From CAZDDI01 sp964504195 (lineage in GTDB: Bacteria > Chloroflexota > Anaerolineae > B4-G1 > SLSP01): a stretch of DNA of 18,084 nucleotides. The notes below the pieces were generated by a model. The model had not been told where the DNA came from. It made no database searches and saw only the letters and a list, made by a program, of their open reading frames with translations. The stretch lies in NCBI GenBank assembly GCA_964504195.1, contig CAZDDI010000073.1, positions 1 through 18,084 on the forward strand, read 5' to 3'. Within the stretch, counting starts at the first letter, position 1; each line of letters starts with the position of its first letter. The position numbers and the translations under genes were made by a program. This document shows, piece by piece, positions 1-7,789 of this stretch.

Positions 1-39
1 GGTTTTTTGGGCGGCGGCAAAGCCGCCGCCCAAAAAACC
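1..39. terminator. Perfect GC-rich hairpin, terminator-like
   Basis: Two 18-base arms (1-18 and 22-39) are perfectly complementary around an AAA loop. Each arm has a GC core of GGGCGGCGGC type and an outer run of T or A, the usual build of a bidirectional intrinsic terminator. No gene is visible to its left in this window, so it may end a gene lying outside. It could equally be a dispersed palindromic repeat. Confidence 0.6.
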
Positions 40-50
40 CACAAAAAAAT

Positions 51-82
51 CCCCCTTTCCCCCACAAGCGGGGGAAAGGGGG
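51..82. repeat. Second perfect hairpin, C5T3C5 / G5A3G5
   Basis: Arms at 51-63 and 70-82 pair perfectly over 13 bases with a 6-base loop (ACAAGC). It sits 11 bases after the first hairpin and is preceded by a run of seven A. The arms are pure pyrimidine and pure purine. It may be a tandem terminator on the minus strand or part of a repeat cluster. Confidence 0.55.
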
Positions 83-131
83 CAGGGGGATAGGGGGTAT
101 CATTTTATTTTTATAGCGACCGATTTCACAT

Positions 132-170
132 AAAACCTTATTTACGGATTAATTTCTTAAAATTCATAAG
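132..170 (+). repeat. 39-bp inverted repeat, left copy
   Basis: This 39-base AT-rich block starts AAAACCTTATTTACGG and ends AAAATTCATAAG. It recurs as an exact reverse complement at 18030-18068, about 17.9 kb away. Similarity continues about 20 bases outward at roughly 75-80 percent (112-131 against the last bases of the window) and fades inward. It lies in non-coding sequence. It could be a dispersed intergenic repeat or one end of a mobile segment. Confidence 0.8.
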
Positions 171-206
171 TTCGCGTTACACTTGCTAAACAGATTCGTC
201 ATTTGC

Positions 207-287
207 CATTTTCAAGGGAATTCCTCATTAACTGGCGTTCACCAGCGATTGGATGAAAATGTAAGACGGGTTGCCAACCCGTCTTAC
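207..287 (+). repeat. Dispersed palindromic repeat, copy A, plus 12-bp hairpin
   Basis: Bases 207-263 match 10322-10379 with about five substitutions and one indel. The unit begins CATTTTC and ends GAAAATG, so its tips are inverted repeats of one another. Directly attached is a perfect hairpin, GTAAGACGGGTT / AACCCGTCTTAC (261-272 and 276-287, loop GCC). Copy B also runs into a GTA...TAC hairpin, but with a different arm sequence, so the element looks modular: a conserved left block and a variable right hairpin. Confidence 0.75.
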
Positions 288-313
288 GACTGCTATTTTC
301 AAAGGCGTGGTTA

Positions 314-407
314 GGGCGAGGCAATCCGCGTTTCACCCAACTTGACTTAGCCCTTTGCCTATCCAGCGAGTCTGCCCATGTCGGGCCTGCCGAGGATTGC
401 CTCGCCC
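314..407. repeat. 14-bp inverted repeat pair upstream of alaS
   Basis: GGGCGAGGCAATCC at 314-327 is the exact reverse complement of 394-407, with 66 bases between. The GGGCGAGG core also appears at 17949-17956 beside another hairpin. It could be a foldback repeat or a long-range structure in the alaS leader. No promoter with two good boxes was found in 171-470. Confidence 0.5.
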
Positions 408-470
408 GAACGTGTGGAGCAGAACGGTTAATTGTGATTTGCTGATTTGAGATTTTCAGAGGAGAAAGCC

Positions 471-3194
471 ATGACCCAAAAACCGACCAGCGCAGCCATT
501 CGCCAGACCTTTCTGGACTATTTCGCCGAACGCGGCCACACGATTGTGCCGAGCGCCAGTCTCGTGCCGCAGGATGACCCCACCCTGCTGTTCACCAACG
601 CCGGGATGAACCAGTTTAAGGATGTGTTCCTCGGCCTGGGCAGCCGCCCCTACACCCGCGTCGCCGATACGCAGAAGTGTATGCGCGTCGCCGGCAAGCA
701 CAACGACCTCGACGATGTGGGGCGCGACAACACCCACCACACGCTCTTCGAGATGCTGGGCAACTGGTCCTTCGGCGATTACTACAAGAAAGAGGCCATC
801 GGCTGGGCCTGGGATCTGCTCACCCGCGTCTACGGGCTGGATCAGACCCGCCTGTGGGCCACCGTCTTCAAAGACGACAAAGGCGACCTGGGCACGGATG
901 AGGAAGCCGCCGGTTATTGGCGCTCCGAGACTGAAATCATCCACGATCACATCCTTTATTTCGGACGGAAGGATAACTTCTGGGAGATGGGCGAGTCCGG
1001 CCCATGCGGGCCATGCTCCGAAATCAACTACGACCGGGGGCCGGACGCCTGTGACAAGCAGCACGTCCCCGGCCACGTCTGCGCCGTCAATGGCGATTGC
1101 GCCCGCTATACCGAAATCTGGAACCTGGTTTTCATCCAATACAACAACAAAGGCAATTACGACCTCGAACCGCTCCCCGCGCAGCATGTGGATACCGGCA
1201 TGGGCTTCGAGCGGCTCACCGCCATCCTGCAAGGCGTGGATTCCAACTACCGCACCGACCTGTTCTGGCCCATCATCGCCAGGACGCAAGAACTGGCCGG
1301 GCAGAACGATGCCGAGCGCGAGGCGGAGTTCACCGCCTACCGCGTCATCGCCGACCATGTCCGCGCCTGCACGTTCCTCATCGGCGATGGCGTGCTGCCC
1401 GCCAACGACGGGCGCGGCTATGTGCTGCGCATGGTGCTGCGTCGCGCCGTCCGTTTTGGGCGGCGGCTGGGCTTCACCCGCCCCTTCATGGCGGAGCTGG
1501 CCGCGCTGCTGATCGGCATGATAGGGCATCAGTTCCCCGAACTGCCCCAGCGCGCCGACTTCATCACCGCCACCATCACCGGCGAGGAAGAGCGCTTCCT
1601 CCGCACGCTGGATCAGGGCCTCGCGCGGTTGGATGAGATCATGGCGACCCGGAGCTCCGCCAGGCTTACGGACATCCCCGGCGGCGACGCCTTCTTCCTC
1701 CACGATACGCTGGGGCTGCCCCTGGAGGTGACCAAGGACATCGCCGGGGAGCATGGCTTCACGGTAGACGAGCCGGGCTATCACGCGGCCCGCGAAGCAC
1801 AGCGCGCCCGCGCCCGCGCCGCCGGGGAGTTCAAGGTAGAAGATGATAGCCAGGCGCGCCGCTACGCGGATCTCGCGGCGGCAGTGGAAGCACGCCACCC
1901 CGCGCCGCTCGGCTATGATCCCTACAGCGCGTTGGACGTGGAGGCCGAAGTGGTCGGCCTACTCGCCTGCGACGCGGTCATGGATACCGCGCTCGAAGGC
2001 AGCGCGGTGGAACTCGTGCTGAGCGCGACCGGCTTCTATGTAGAATCCGGCGGGCAGGTGAGCGATACGGGGCGTATCCTCGGCCCGGATTGGGAGGTCG
2101 AGGTGACGGAGATGCAGCGTCCGCAGCCAGGGCTGATCGTCCACAGCGGGCGGGTGGTACGCGGCCAGCCCCAAGTGGGTGATAAAGTCACGGCGCAGGT
2201 GGATGCGGCGCGGCGGTGGGACATCCGCCGGAACCACACCGCCACGCACCTGCTGCATCGCGCCCTGCGGCAAGTGCTCGGCAGCCACGTCGCTCAGGCC
2301 GGGTCGCTCGTCACGCCGGAGCGGCTGCGCTTCGATTACAACTTCGACAAACCCATGACACCCGCCCAGCGCGCCGAGATCGAGCGGCTAGTAACGGAGG
2401 CGGTAGTGGCAAACTATCGCGTCGAGCCGCGCCAGGAGGCATACCGCGACGCGCTGAGCCAGGGCGTGATCGCGCTCTTCGGCGAGAAATACGGCGATGT
2501 GGTGCGCGTGCTGTGCGTGGGCGAACCCGAAGCGCCCTATAGCCAGGAGCTGTGCGGCGGCACGCACGTCACCCGCACGGGCGATATTGGGCCGTTCCTC
2601 ATCGCCTCCGAGAGCGGCATCGGCGCGGGCATCCGCCGCATCGAGGCGGTGACGGGGCGCGGGGCCTTGCAAACACTACAGGCCATCCGCGCGCGGCAAG
2701 AACAAATCGCCGCCGCGCTAGAAACCATCCTTGAACAAGCGCCGCAGCGTGTGTTACGACTGCTCGAAGAGCTCCGCGCCGCGCACAAAGAGATCGAAGC
2801 GCTCAACCGCAAACTTGCACAAGACAGCTTCAAAACGTTGCTGGAGAACGTCGTCGAAGTGCAGGGCGTGCCGGTGCTCGCAGCCCGCGTCGTCGCGCCC
2901 GACGCCGACACCCTGCGCGAAATGGCCGATTGGTTCCGCGATAAAGTGCAGGACGGCGTGATCGTACTGGGGACGGTGATTGATGACAAGCCGTTGCTCA
3001 TCGCCGCGACGACGAAGGCCATGACGCAACGCGGCATCCACGCCGGGAATCTGGTCAAACAGCTGGCGCAGATGGTGGGGGGCGGCGGCGGCGGGCGGCC
3101 CGACATGGCCCAGGCCGGCGGGCGCGATGCGGGCAAGCTGGATGACGCCCTCGCAGCAGTCGTGGGGCTGGTGGGGGAGATGGTGAAGGCGTAG
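471..3194 (+). CDS. alaS: Alanyl-tRNA synthetase
   Basis: This class II synthetase charges tRNA-Ala with alanine in the cytoplasm. The start is ATG 471, which has a clear AGAGGAG ribosome site 6 bases upstream. An upstream in-frame TTG at 447 lacks this. The 907-residue product is slightly longer than typical enzymes (about 875). The catalytic domain carries the motif 2 region near residues 71-110 (RVAGKHNDLDDVG, then TLFEMLGNWSFGDY) and motif 3 DTGMGFERL at 241-249. The editing domain has the zinc/editing signatures H589-x3-H593 and C695-x3-H699 (CGGTH). The C-terminal DHHA1 domain ends with a glycine-rich GGGGGGRPDMAQAGG stretch. A Cys-rich segment (C194 to C210) interrupts the catalytic domain before motif 3. 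The gene is monocistronic, between the repeat-rich leader and a strong terminator. Confidence 0.98.
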   Translation: MTQKPTSAAIRQTFLDYFAERGHTIVPSASLVPQDDPTLLFTNAGMNQFKDVFLGLGSRPYTRVADTQKCMRVAGKHNDLDDVGRDNTHHTLFEMLGNWSFGDYYKKEAIGWAWDLLTRVYGLDQTRLWATVFKDDKGDLGTDEEAAGYWRSETEIIHDHILYFGRKDNFWEMGESGPCGPCSEINYDRGPDACDKQHVPGHVCAVNGDCARYTEIWNLVFIQYNNKGNYDLEPLPAQHVDTGMGFERLTAILQGVDSNYRTDLFWPIIARTQELAGQNDAEREAEFTAYRVIADHVRACTFLIGDGVLPANDGRGYVLRMVLRRAVRFGRRLGFTRPFMAELAALLIGMIGHQFPELPQRADFITATITGEEERFLRTLDQGLARLDEIMATRSSARLTDIPGGDAFFLHDTLGLPLEVTKDIAGEHGFTVDEPGYHAAREAQRARARAAGEFKVEDDSQARRYADLAAAVEARHPAPLGYDPYSALDVEAEVVGLLACDAVMDTALEGSAVELVLSATGFYVESGGQVSDTGRILGPDWEVEVTEMQRPQPGLIVHSGRVVRGQPQVGDKVTAQVDAARRWDIRRNHTATHLLHRALRQVLGSHVAQAGSLVTPERLRFDYNFDKPMTPAQRAEIERLVTEAVVANYRVEPRQEAYRDALSQGVIALFGEKYGDVVRVLCVGEPEAPYSQELCGGTHVTRTGDIGPFLIASESGIGAGIRRIEAVTGRGALQTLQAIRARQEQIAAALETILEQAPQRVLRLLEELRAAHKEIEALNRKLAQDSFKTLLENVVEVQGVPVLAARVVAPDADTLREMADWFRDKVQDGVIVLGTVIDDKPLLIAATTKAMTQRGIHAGNLVKQLAQMVGGGGGGRPDMAQAGGRDAGKLDDALAAVVGLVGEMVKA

Positions 3195-3234
3195 CAGGTT
3201 TGCCCCGCACGGCTGACAATAGCCGGTAAAAAGG

Positions 3235-3276
3235 CACGCGCCGGGCGAGATACCTCGTCCGGCGCGTGTGGTTTTT
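3235..3276 (+). terminator. Intrinsic terminator of alaS
   Basis: Arms 3235-3249 and 3254-3268 pair over 15 bases with one G-T wobble, around an ATAC loop, and are followed by TGGTTTTT. It lies 40 bases after the alaS stop. The rest of the spacer, 3277-3434, shows no gene or structure I can name. Confidence 0.9.
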
Positions 3277-3434
3277 CAGAAGGTTATGCTACTGGTGTCC
3301 AATAGATGCGCACTTCGGATTGTAGCACATTCATGTGGATGCACGCCACCCTCGTTTTCTCGCGGATTTGCAAGGGGGATTGTGGAAGAACGATTCGGAC
3401 GGTGCGCGCGGCGATTATCAGACGCAGAAGGGTT

Positions 3435-4007
3435 TCAATCCTGCGCAATCCCTAAAATGAGCACGGGAATATCAATATCCGCCACGCCGCGCTGTTGCAA
3501 ATCCCACACGAATTGCTCGAAGTAGGAAACACCGGAAGACATATCCTTGACAAATTCTTTGACTGGCACGATTTCAATACCCACATCAATCAGGCCCAGA
3601 TTGTGAAAGATCGTCATCTTGGCGCAGACATCATAAACCATAAGAACATATTTACCAAATTGGATTTCAATACCCACACGATTTTTTACAAAATCCATTT
3701 CCCGGAAAGCAGCCTTGAAAGTCTCACCCGTTTGATACCCTGGCTCATAATACTCTTTCGAATAGTTACAAGCAACACGGTGATTTTTCCATTCCAGCAT
3801 TCTAAACTGCTTTCTGAGAGCTTGATGTAACGCGCGGCGGCTATATGAAGCTTGGCCCGGCAACAGATTTGCTTCGCGGCGCTTGGTTTTACAAGCTGCG
3901 CTATCCACAGCCGCAAGAGCTCGCTCTACTTCAGCCAATTCCATGGCATAATACGTCTTGAGTGCTTCTTCCCCGCCGTTAAAAGAATATCGGCCTACGA
4001 TTCGCAT
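3435..4007 (-). CDS. BstYI/BglII-type type II restriction endonuclease
   Basis: This 190-residue protein resembles the BstYI/BglII nuclease family, whose members are about 200-225 residues and cut RGATCY or AGATCT. Seen in the sequence: an N-terminus MRIVGRYSFNGG, a core FVKNRVGIEIQFGKY (106-120), DVGIEIVP (141-148), MSSGVSYFE (156-164) and a C-terminal IPVLILGI (180-187), matching from memory the order of blocks in BstYI. The active site reads D105, E114 and Q116. These have the same 9 and 11 residue spacing as Asp84, Glu93 and Gln95 of BglII, where Gln replaces the usual Lys. It is the last gene of the R-M operon, 24 bases after the methyltransferase, with an AGAGAGGG ribosome site about 10 bases upstream of ATG 4007. 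A GATC-centred target is inferred from the family, not shown. Confidence 0.85.
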   Translation of the reverse strand: MRIVGRYSFNGGEEALKTYYAMELAEVERALAAVDSAACKTKRREANLLPGQASYSRRALHQALRKQFRMLEWKNHRVACNYSKEYYEPGYQTGETFKAAFREMDFVKNRVGIEIQFGKYVLMVYDVCAKMTIFHNLGLIDVGIEIVPVKEFVKDMSSGVSYFEQFVWDLQQRGVADIDIPVLILGIAQD

Positions 4008-4031
4008 GGAAAGCCCTCTCTTTGTGCGCTA

Positions 4032-5822
4032 TTACTCAAATAACCCCAATTGTGTAGAGCTAAGTTCCGCCAGCTGTTTACCGCCCCGCTCTTCAGACAT
4101 GCCCTCATGGCGCGCGGCAGCACACACTTCTCCCCAACTCACAAAGTATTCATCATAGTATTTGATAGGATACTTGCCGTGTTGAATCATATCCTCCCGG
4201 TTGGGAAGTCGCCCCAACAATCTGGATACGCGCCTGACTTCCAATTGTAAGGTTTTCTTAGGCACTTCATAGACACGTTCTGGGAGCCGCTCCACCGGGC
4301 TATTCTTTTCTGTCAGTTCGCGCTTCTTTTTCCTAAACGGGTTAAGTCCCAGGGTAATTTCTTGGTGACGTGATTGTGCGATTTTATGATATTTCTCTGA
4401 GAACTCTATGCCTATGTATTGTCGGTTCAATTGATGCGCGGCTAAAGTCGTTGTGCCAGCACCGTTGAAACAATCCAAGACAATTTCGCCGGGTGCGGTG
4501 AAAATTGAAATCAAGCGATACAACAATTGCGGCGGAAGCTGGCACGGATGATCTACACGGCGACTGTTATGTTTCAACCGATGAATATCCCACCACAAAT
4601 CGGTCAACGGCCCACGATCATTGAGATTCATCCGTTGGCGCGTTTGCACACACGCAGAGCGCAAACAGTAGCCTTCGGCCAAAGGTTCCAGGGAAGCGAA
4701 GGGCGATGAAGCATCAGGGAGCACAAAAGATTCCTGGTCGTCGGTCAACCCTGGCAACGAACGCGGAACGCCCTTGCTAAAACAAAGAATGCCATAATGG
4801 GCGGGCATAATCAAGCGGACTGGAAAAGATAACGCATCCCAAACAATCCAGTTTTGAAATCGGAGCAGGTTTTCCATAAACAAGAAGTGGCGAATGTCCC
4901 ACAGCGGGATGTTCAAGATCGCGCAGGTGCGGCCCGGCTTCAACACGCGAGCTAATTCGTCAATCCATGTATCACACCATTGGAAGTATTCCGTAATCGA
5001 TAAATCGTCCGCGTAACGATTGTATTTTTTCTTCAAATTGTAAGGGGGATCAACAAAAGCGAAATCAATACTATCATCGGGAAGCGCGCGCAATTCTTGC
5101 AAAGCATCTCCCAAGATAAGTCGGCTTTGATCTGGCTGGACTGATGTGGGAACAACAAAAGAAGTCTGTACACTATACGGTGCGGAGGTTTCTGCCGCCA
5201 AAGATTCCGACCTGAACCCACGGTAATCACATATTACAAGCTCCTGATAATCGGGGAGTCCGAACAAATCAGCAAAACGTTCGATAATCGGCTCCAGATT
5301 TCCTTCAAGGTCGGCTGAAATATCGCGCCACACGTCTGAGATCAGTGTCCCGTAAGAATTATAGGTATGTTTCTTGCCCCCGTAATCTTTGGTCGTTTTA
5401 TCACAAGCAGGGCAATAGGTATACTCAATTCTGGTTTTGGTATGGTTTAAGGAACCCGCATATTTAGTGTATACCAAAGCTCCAAAATGATATGTGGGCA
5501 AGGCCGTCTTATTTTCAACAGGTATAGGAGAAATCCGCTTGATAGCAATCCACAAGTGATAATGCAGCAGTGCTTCCAACCGCGCATGAACGTGTACCAA
5601 ATCGAGTGTTTCCCCCAGAACGATCAATGTGGCCTGCGCACCTAAACCAGCAACGATGCCATCCAACCAACCGGCAATAAGTTCAGCAGAATGTTTTGTT
5701 TGGCCGGGGGGAACTGAAGGTAATATCACCAAACACACATCCTCGAAATTGGATGCGTGTAGCGAAGAGGGCTGAATTTTCTTAATCGTCAAGCGTTCGG
5801 ACTGCTCTGAGATGTGCGTCAT
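4032..5822 (-). CDS. Beta-class DNA methyltransferase with degenerate N-terminal copy and C-terminal HNR-like domain
   Basis: This protein transfers a methyl group from S-adenosylmethionine to a DNA base and should protect the host from the flanking nucleases. It has 596 residues, against 300-450 for simple enzymes. The active domain (about 230-490) shows motif IV DPPY (258-261), later motif X-like HPCQLPPQLL (425-434) and motif I DCFNGAGTT (450-458). IV before I is the beta order. DPPY is commonest in N6-adenine enzymes, but N4-cytosine is not excluded. Residues 25-205 look like a decayed repeat of the same fold with a C137-x2-C140 pair. Residues about 524-572 (RLLGRLPNRED, then YFVSWGEVCAAA) resemble the homing-endonuclease-associated repeat, a small DNA-binding unit. 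Its ATG overlaps the stop of the upstream nuclease gene by 4 bases, so the two are probably translationally coupled. Confidence 0.93.
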   Translation of the reverse strand: MTHISEQSERLTIKKIQPSSLHASNFEDVCLVILPSVPPGQTKHSAELIAGWLDGIVAGLGAQATLIVLGETLDLVHVHARLEALLHYHLWIAIKRISPIPVENKTALPTYHFGALVYTKYAGSLNHTKTRIEYTYCPACDKTTKDYGGKKHTYNSYGTLISDVWRDISADLEGNLEPIIERFADLFGLPDYQELVICDYRGFRSESLAAETSAPYSVQTSFVVPTSVQPDQSRLILGDALQELRALPDDSIDFAFVDPPYNLKKKYNRYADDLSITEYFQWCDTWIDELARVLKPGRTCAILNIPLWDIRHFLFMENLLRFQNWIVWDALSFPVRLIMPAHYGILCFSKGVPRSLPGLTDDQESFVLPDASSPFASLEPLAEGYCLRSACVQTRQRMNLNDRGPLTDLWWDIHRLKHNSRRVDHPCQLPPQLLYRLISIFTAPGEIVLDCFNGAGTTTLAAHQLNRQYIGIEFSEKYHKIAQSRHQEITLGLNPFRKKKRELTEKNSPVERLPERVYEVPKKTLQLEVRRVSRLLGRLPNREDMIQHGKYPIKYYDEYFVSWGEVCAAARHEGMSEERGGKQLAELSSTQLGLFE

Positions 5823-6853
5823 TGGAGATGCCCCCGAATGAATTCACAGAGCACATCCAGTTCCACACGCGAAAAAGCTACCGTGCAATGACTATAATCA
5901 CATAAGGTACTTAACGCCGTTTCGCGTTGAAAATTCCCTGCGCCATCTATAACATAAGCGACTTTATGACCAGCATGTTCAATTTGAGCATGGCGCGCTT
6001 GAGCCTGTCCAGCTTTGCGCTCAATCACACTATTTGTAGTAACCTGAAAAGTAACTTCTATGGCAACATATTTACCTGCTCTGGATACAACAATATCAAA
6101 AGTTGTAGGGCGATTTGCCTGCTCGTTGGTATGGGTAATACCAGGAATTCTGCCGTTAGCGTGGAACTCTGTAGCCTCAAGATCAAGGTGCTTTTTCACA
6201 TATTCAAGGACAAATTGTTGGGCCAACTGACCCAAACTGTTAGAGCGCGCACCCATCGTAATACGGCTTACCCAGATATACCGTTGCCTGACAAACCGTT
6301 CCAGCTTCTCTGGGCAACCCAAATAATCGCCAATCTCGCACTTACTCAAAATATCCGCTGTTGCTTCGTCCACGCACGCACTACCGAAAATTAGCAAAGC
6401 GGCGGTGTCTTGTAAAAGTGCATTCAGATCACGCTTTTCAACCAGTTTTTTACCGGAAATACCCAAATTATGGTTGTTTAGGTTTCGGACAGGTAAAACT
6501 TGAAATTCGTACACATGAACTGCTCCATTCCACATATACTCAAGTTTTCCAGTGGGGAACAACGTATGGAAGTTACTGTTCACACGCTGTAGCTGCTCAC
6601 CACCAAAATCCGCCAAAATGCCCAAATGTTTAAGGAACAGGTTTCCGGAAAAAGAGGAAGCATCAACAATTTGAAAAAGGTTGTGCAAATCTGGCACAGG
6701 GACGCCTAAAATGGCTATAAATTCATCTTGAGTTTTCAAAAGTAGGGGAATAATACTGAGTTTAGCCGCTTCTACTGATAATTCGGCAGGCCAAAACATG
6801 GAGGCTAATTCTTTCAACTCGTGAACAGTTCTTTGATAATGTTTTGAGTTCAT
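5819..6853 (-). CDS. Putative PD-(D/E)XK restriction endonuclease
   Basis: This 344-residue protein is the first gene of the R-M operon, overlapping the methyltransferase start by 4 bases. I do not recognise a named enzyme. Its C-terminal third has a nuclease-like core: FDIVV with D253, then VAIEVTFQ with E266, then a helix TTNSVIERKAGQAQARH (272-288). That is the D...E-x-K layout of PD-(D/E)XK folds. The canonical Lys after E266 is a Thr (T268), so K280 in the following helix may substitute. The strand KVAYVIDGAGNF (297-308) would follow. The N-terminal 240 residues are mainly helical with no motif I can name and may carry DNA recognition. No strong Shine-Dalgarno is seen before ATG 6853. 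The assignment rests on context plus the core; another defence nuclease function is possible. Confidence 0.7.
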   Translation of the reverse strand: MNSKHYQRTVHELKELASMFWPAELSVEAAKLSIIPLLLKTQDEFIAILGVPVPDLHNLFQIVDASSFSGNLFLKHLGILADFGGEQLQRVNSNFHTLFPTGKLEYMWNGAVHVYEFQVLPVRNLNNHNLGISGKKLVEKRDLNALLQDTAALLIFGSACVDEATADILSKCEIGDYLGCPEKLERFVRQRYIWVSRITMGARSNSLGQLAQQFVLEYVKKHLDLEATEFHANGRIPGITHTNEQANRPTTFDIVVSRAGKYVAIEVTFQVTTNSVIERKAGQAQARHAQIEHAGHKVAYVIDGAGNFQRETALSTLCDYSHCTVAFSRVELDVLCEFIRGHLQ

Positions 6854-6979
6854 TTTTTACTTATGGGCTTTGATTCAAATGATATTTCTTTGGGAACGTG
6901 ATTCTAACAAAACACATCTCCACAACATGCTGTTACTATATTCATTTAATCGTAGAAGTCAAAACAAATCTCGTGCTGC

Positions 6980-7777
6980 TCACCCCGCCCCACCCCGCAA
7001 CTCCCGCCAGTGCTCGTAATCATGTCCGGTAATCACCGTGACCTCATCCCCGTGCTCGCGGGCGAGGGCCTGGAGGCGTGGCGCTTGGCGCCCGAAGAAC
7101 CAGCGCGCGGGCGTGGCGGGCAGCCAGTGCAGGGGATAGCGCTTATCGGGGCGCGCGTAGGCGTCGGTGGCGGGATGCGTGGGCGAGGCGGCGTCGCCGC
7201 AGTGGAAGAGCCAGCCGCGCTCGGTCTGGATCGCCACGCCGCAATGGCCCGGCGTGTGCCCCGGCAGCGGCACCAAGAGGATGCGCGGTGTGATGCCCGG
7301 CAACACCGCGAGCGCGTCGAAGTCGTACCAGCGCTCCACTGGGCTATCGTGGAGCACCCAGCGCGGGCCGTGCGCCCACTGCGCCGCCTGGTAGCTCAAC
7401 CGGCCCAGCCAACCGCGATGGTGCATCGCGGCCTCGTATTCCCGCTGCCAGACGTGGACTTGTGCGTGGGGAAAATCCGCCAGCCCGCCCGCGTGATCCA
7501 GATGCAGATGGGTGAGCACGATGTGCTCGACCTGCTCCGGCGCGTAGCCGAGCCGCTGCACCTGCTGCACGGCGGTCTCTTGCACATCACCCGGTGCGCG
7601 CATCAGCGTCTCGAAGGCGCGCACCATCAACGCCGGCCGCTCATAATCCTGCGCGCCGAGTCCCGTATCCACCAGCACCGGCCCGGCGCTAGTCTCCACC
7701 AGCAGGCAGTAAAGCAAGGTGTGCATACGCGCATAGCGTGGTGAAAGCGTGCCGCAATTCAGATGATAGATAGCCAC
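6980..7777 (-). CDS. MBL-fold metallohydrolase, lactonase-like
   Basis: This 265-residue metallo-beta-lactamase-fold hydrolase binds two metal ions. Seen: LVDTGLG (35-41), the metal motif THLHLDHAGG (89-98, giving H90, H92, D94, H95), PGHTPGH (172-178, H174), D195 in FHCGDAA, and H252 in ITGHDYEHW. This pattern matches the branch containing N-acyl-homoserine lactonases and related quorum-quenching or glyoxalase-II-like enzymes; the substrate cannot be read from sequence. The start is GTG 7777, since no in-frame ATG gives a better N-terminus. It lies 12 bases after the helicase stop on the same strand, so it is probably co-transcribed, with no obvious shared function. Confidence 0.9.
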   Translation of the reverse strand: MAIYHLNCGTLSPRYARMHTLLYCLLVETSAGPVLVDTGLGAQDYERPALMVRAFETLMRAPGDVQETAVQQVQRLGYAPEQVEHIVLTHLHLDHAGGLADFPHAQVHVWQREYEAAMHHRGWLGRLSYQAAQWAHGPRWVLHDSPVERWYDFDALAVLPGITPRILLVPLPGHTPGHCGVAIQTERGWLFHCGDAASPTHPATDAYARPDKRYPLHWLPATPARWFFGRQAPRLQALAREHGDEVTVITGHDYEHWRELRGGAG

Positions 7778-7789
7778 AGCACCCTTCGC

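Noticed and set aside
1..446. CRISPR array in the repeat-rich leader
   Set aside because: The repeats are single palindromes of different sequence with no regular repeat-spacer pattern.
456..1898. 480-codon open frame on the minus strand inside alaS
   Set aside because: It is the antisense shadow of a GC-rich, strongly conserved synthetase gene. It has no recognisable domain and no ribosome site.
3268..3525. Small + strand frame after alaS
   Set aside because: It begins inside the alaS terminator, overlaps the 3' end of the restriction gene antisense, and has no ribosome site or known motif.
5927..6394. 155-codon + strand frame inside the first nuclease gene
   Set aside because: It is antisense to the nuclease core motifs and its translation has no recognisable pattern.
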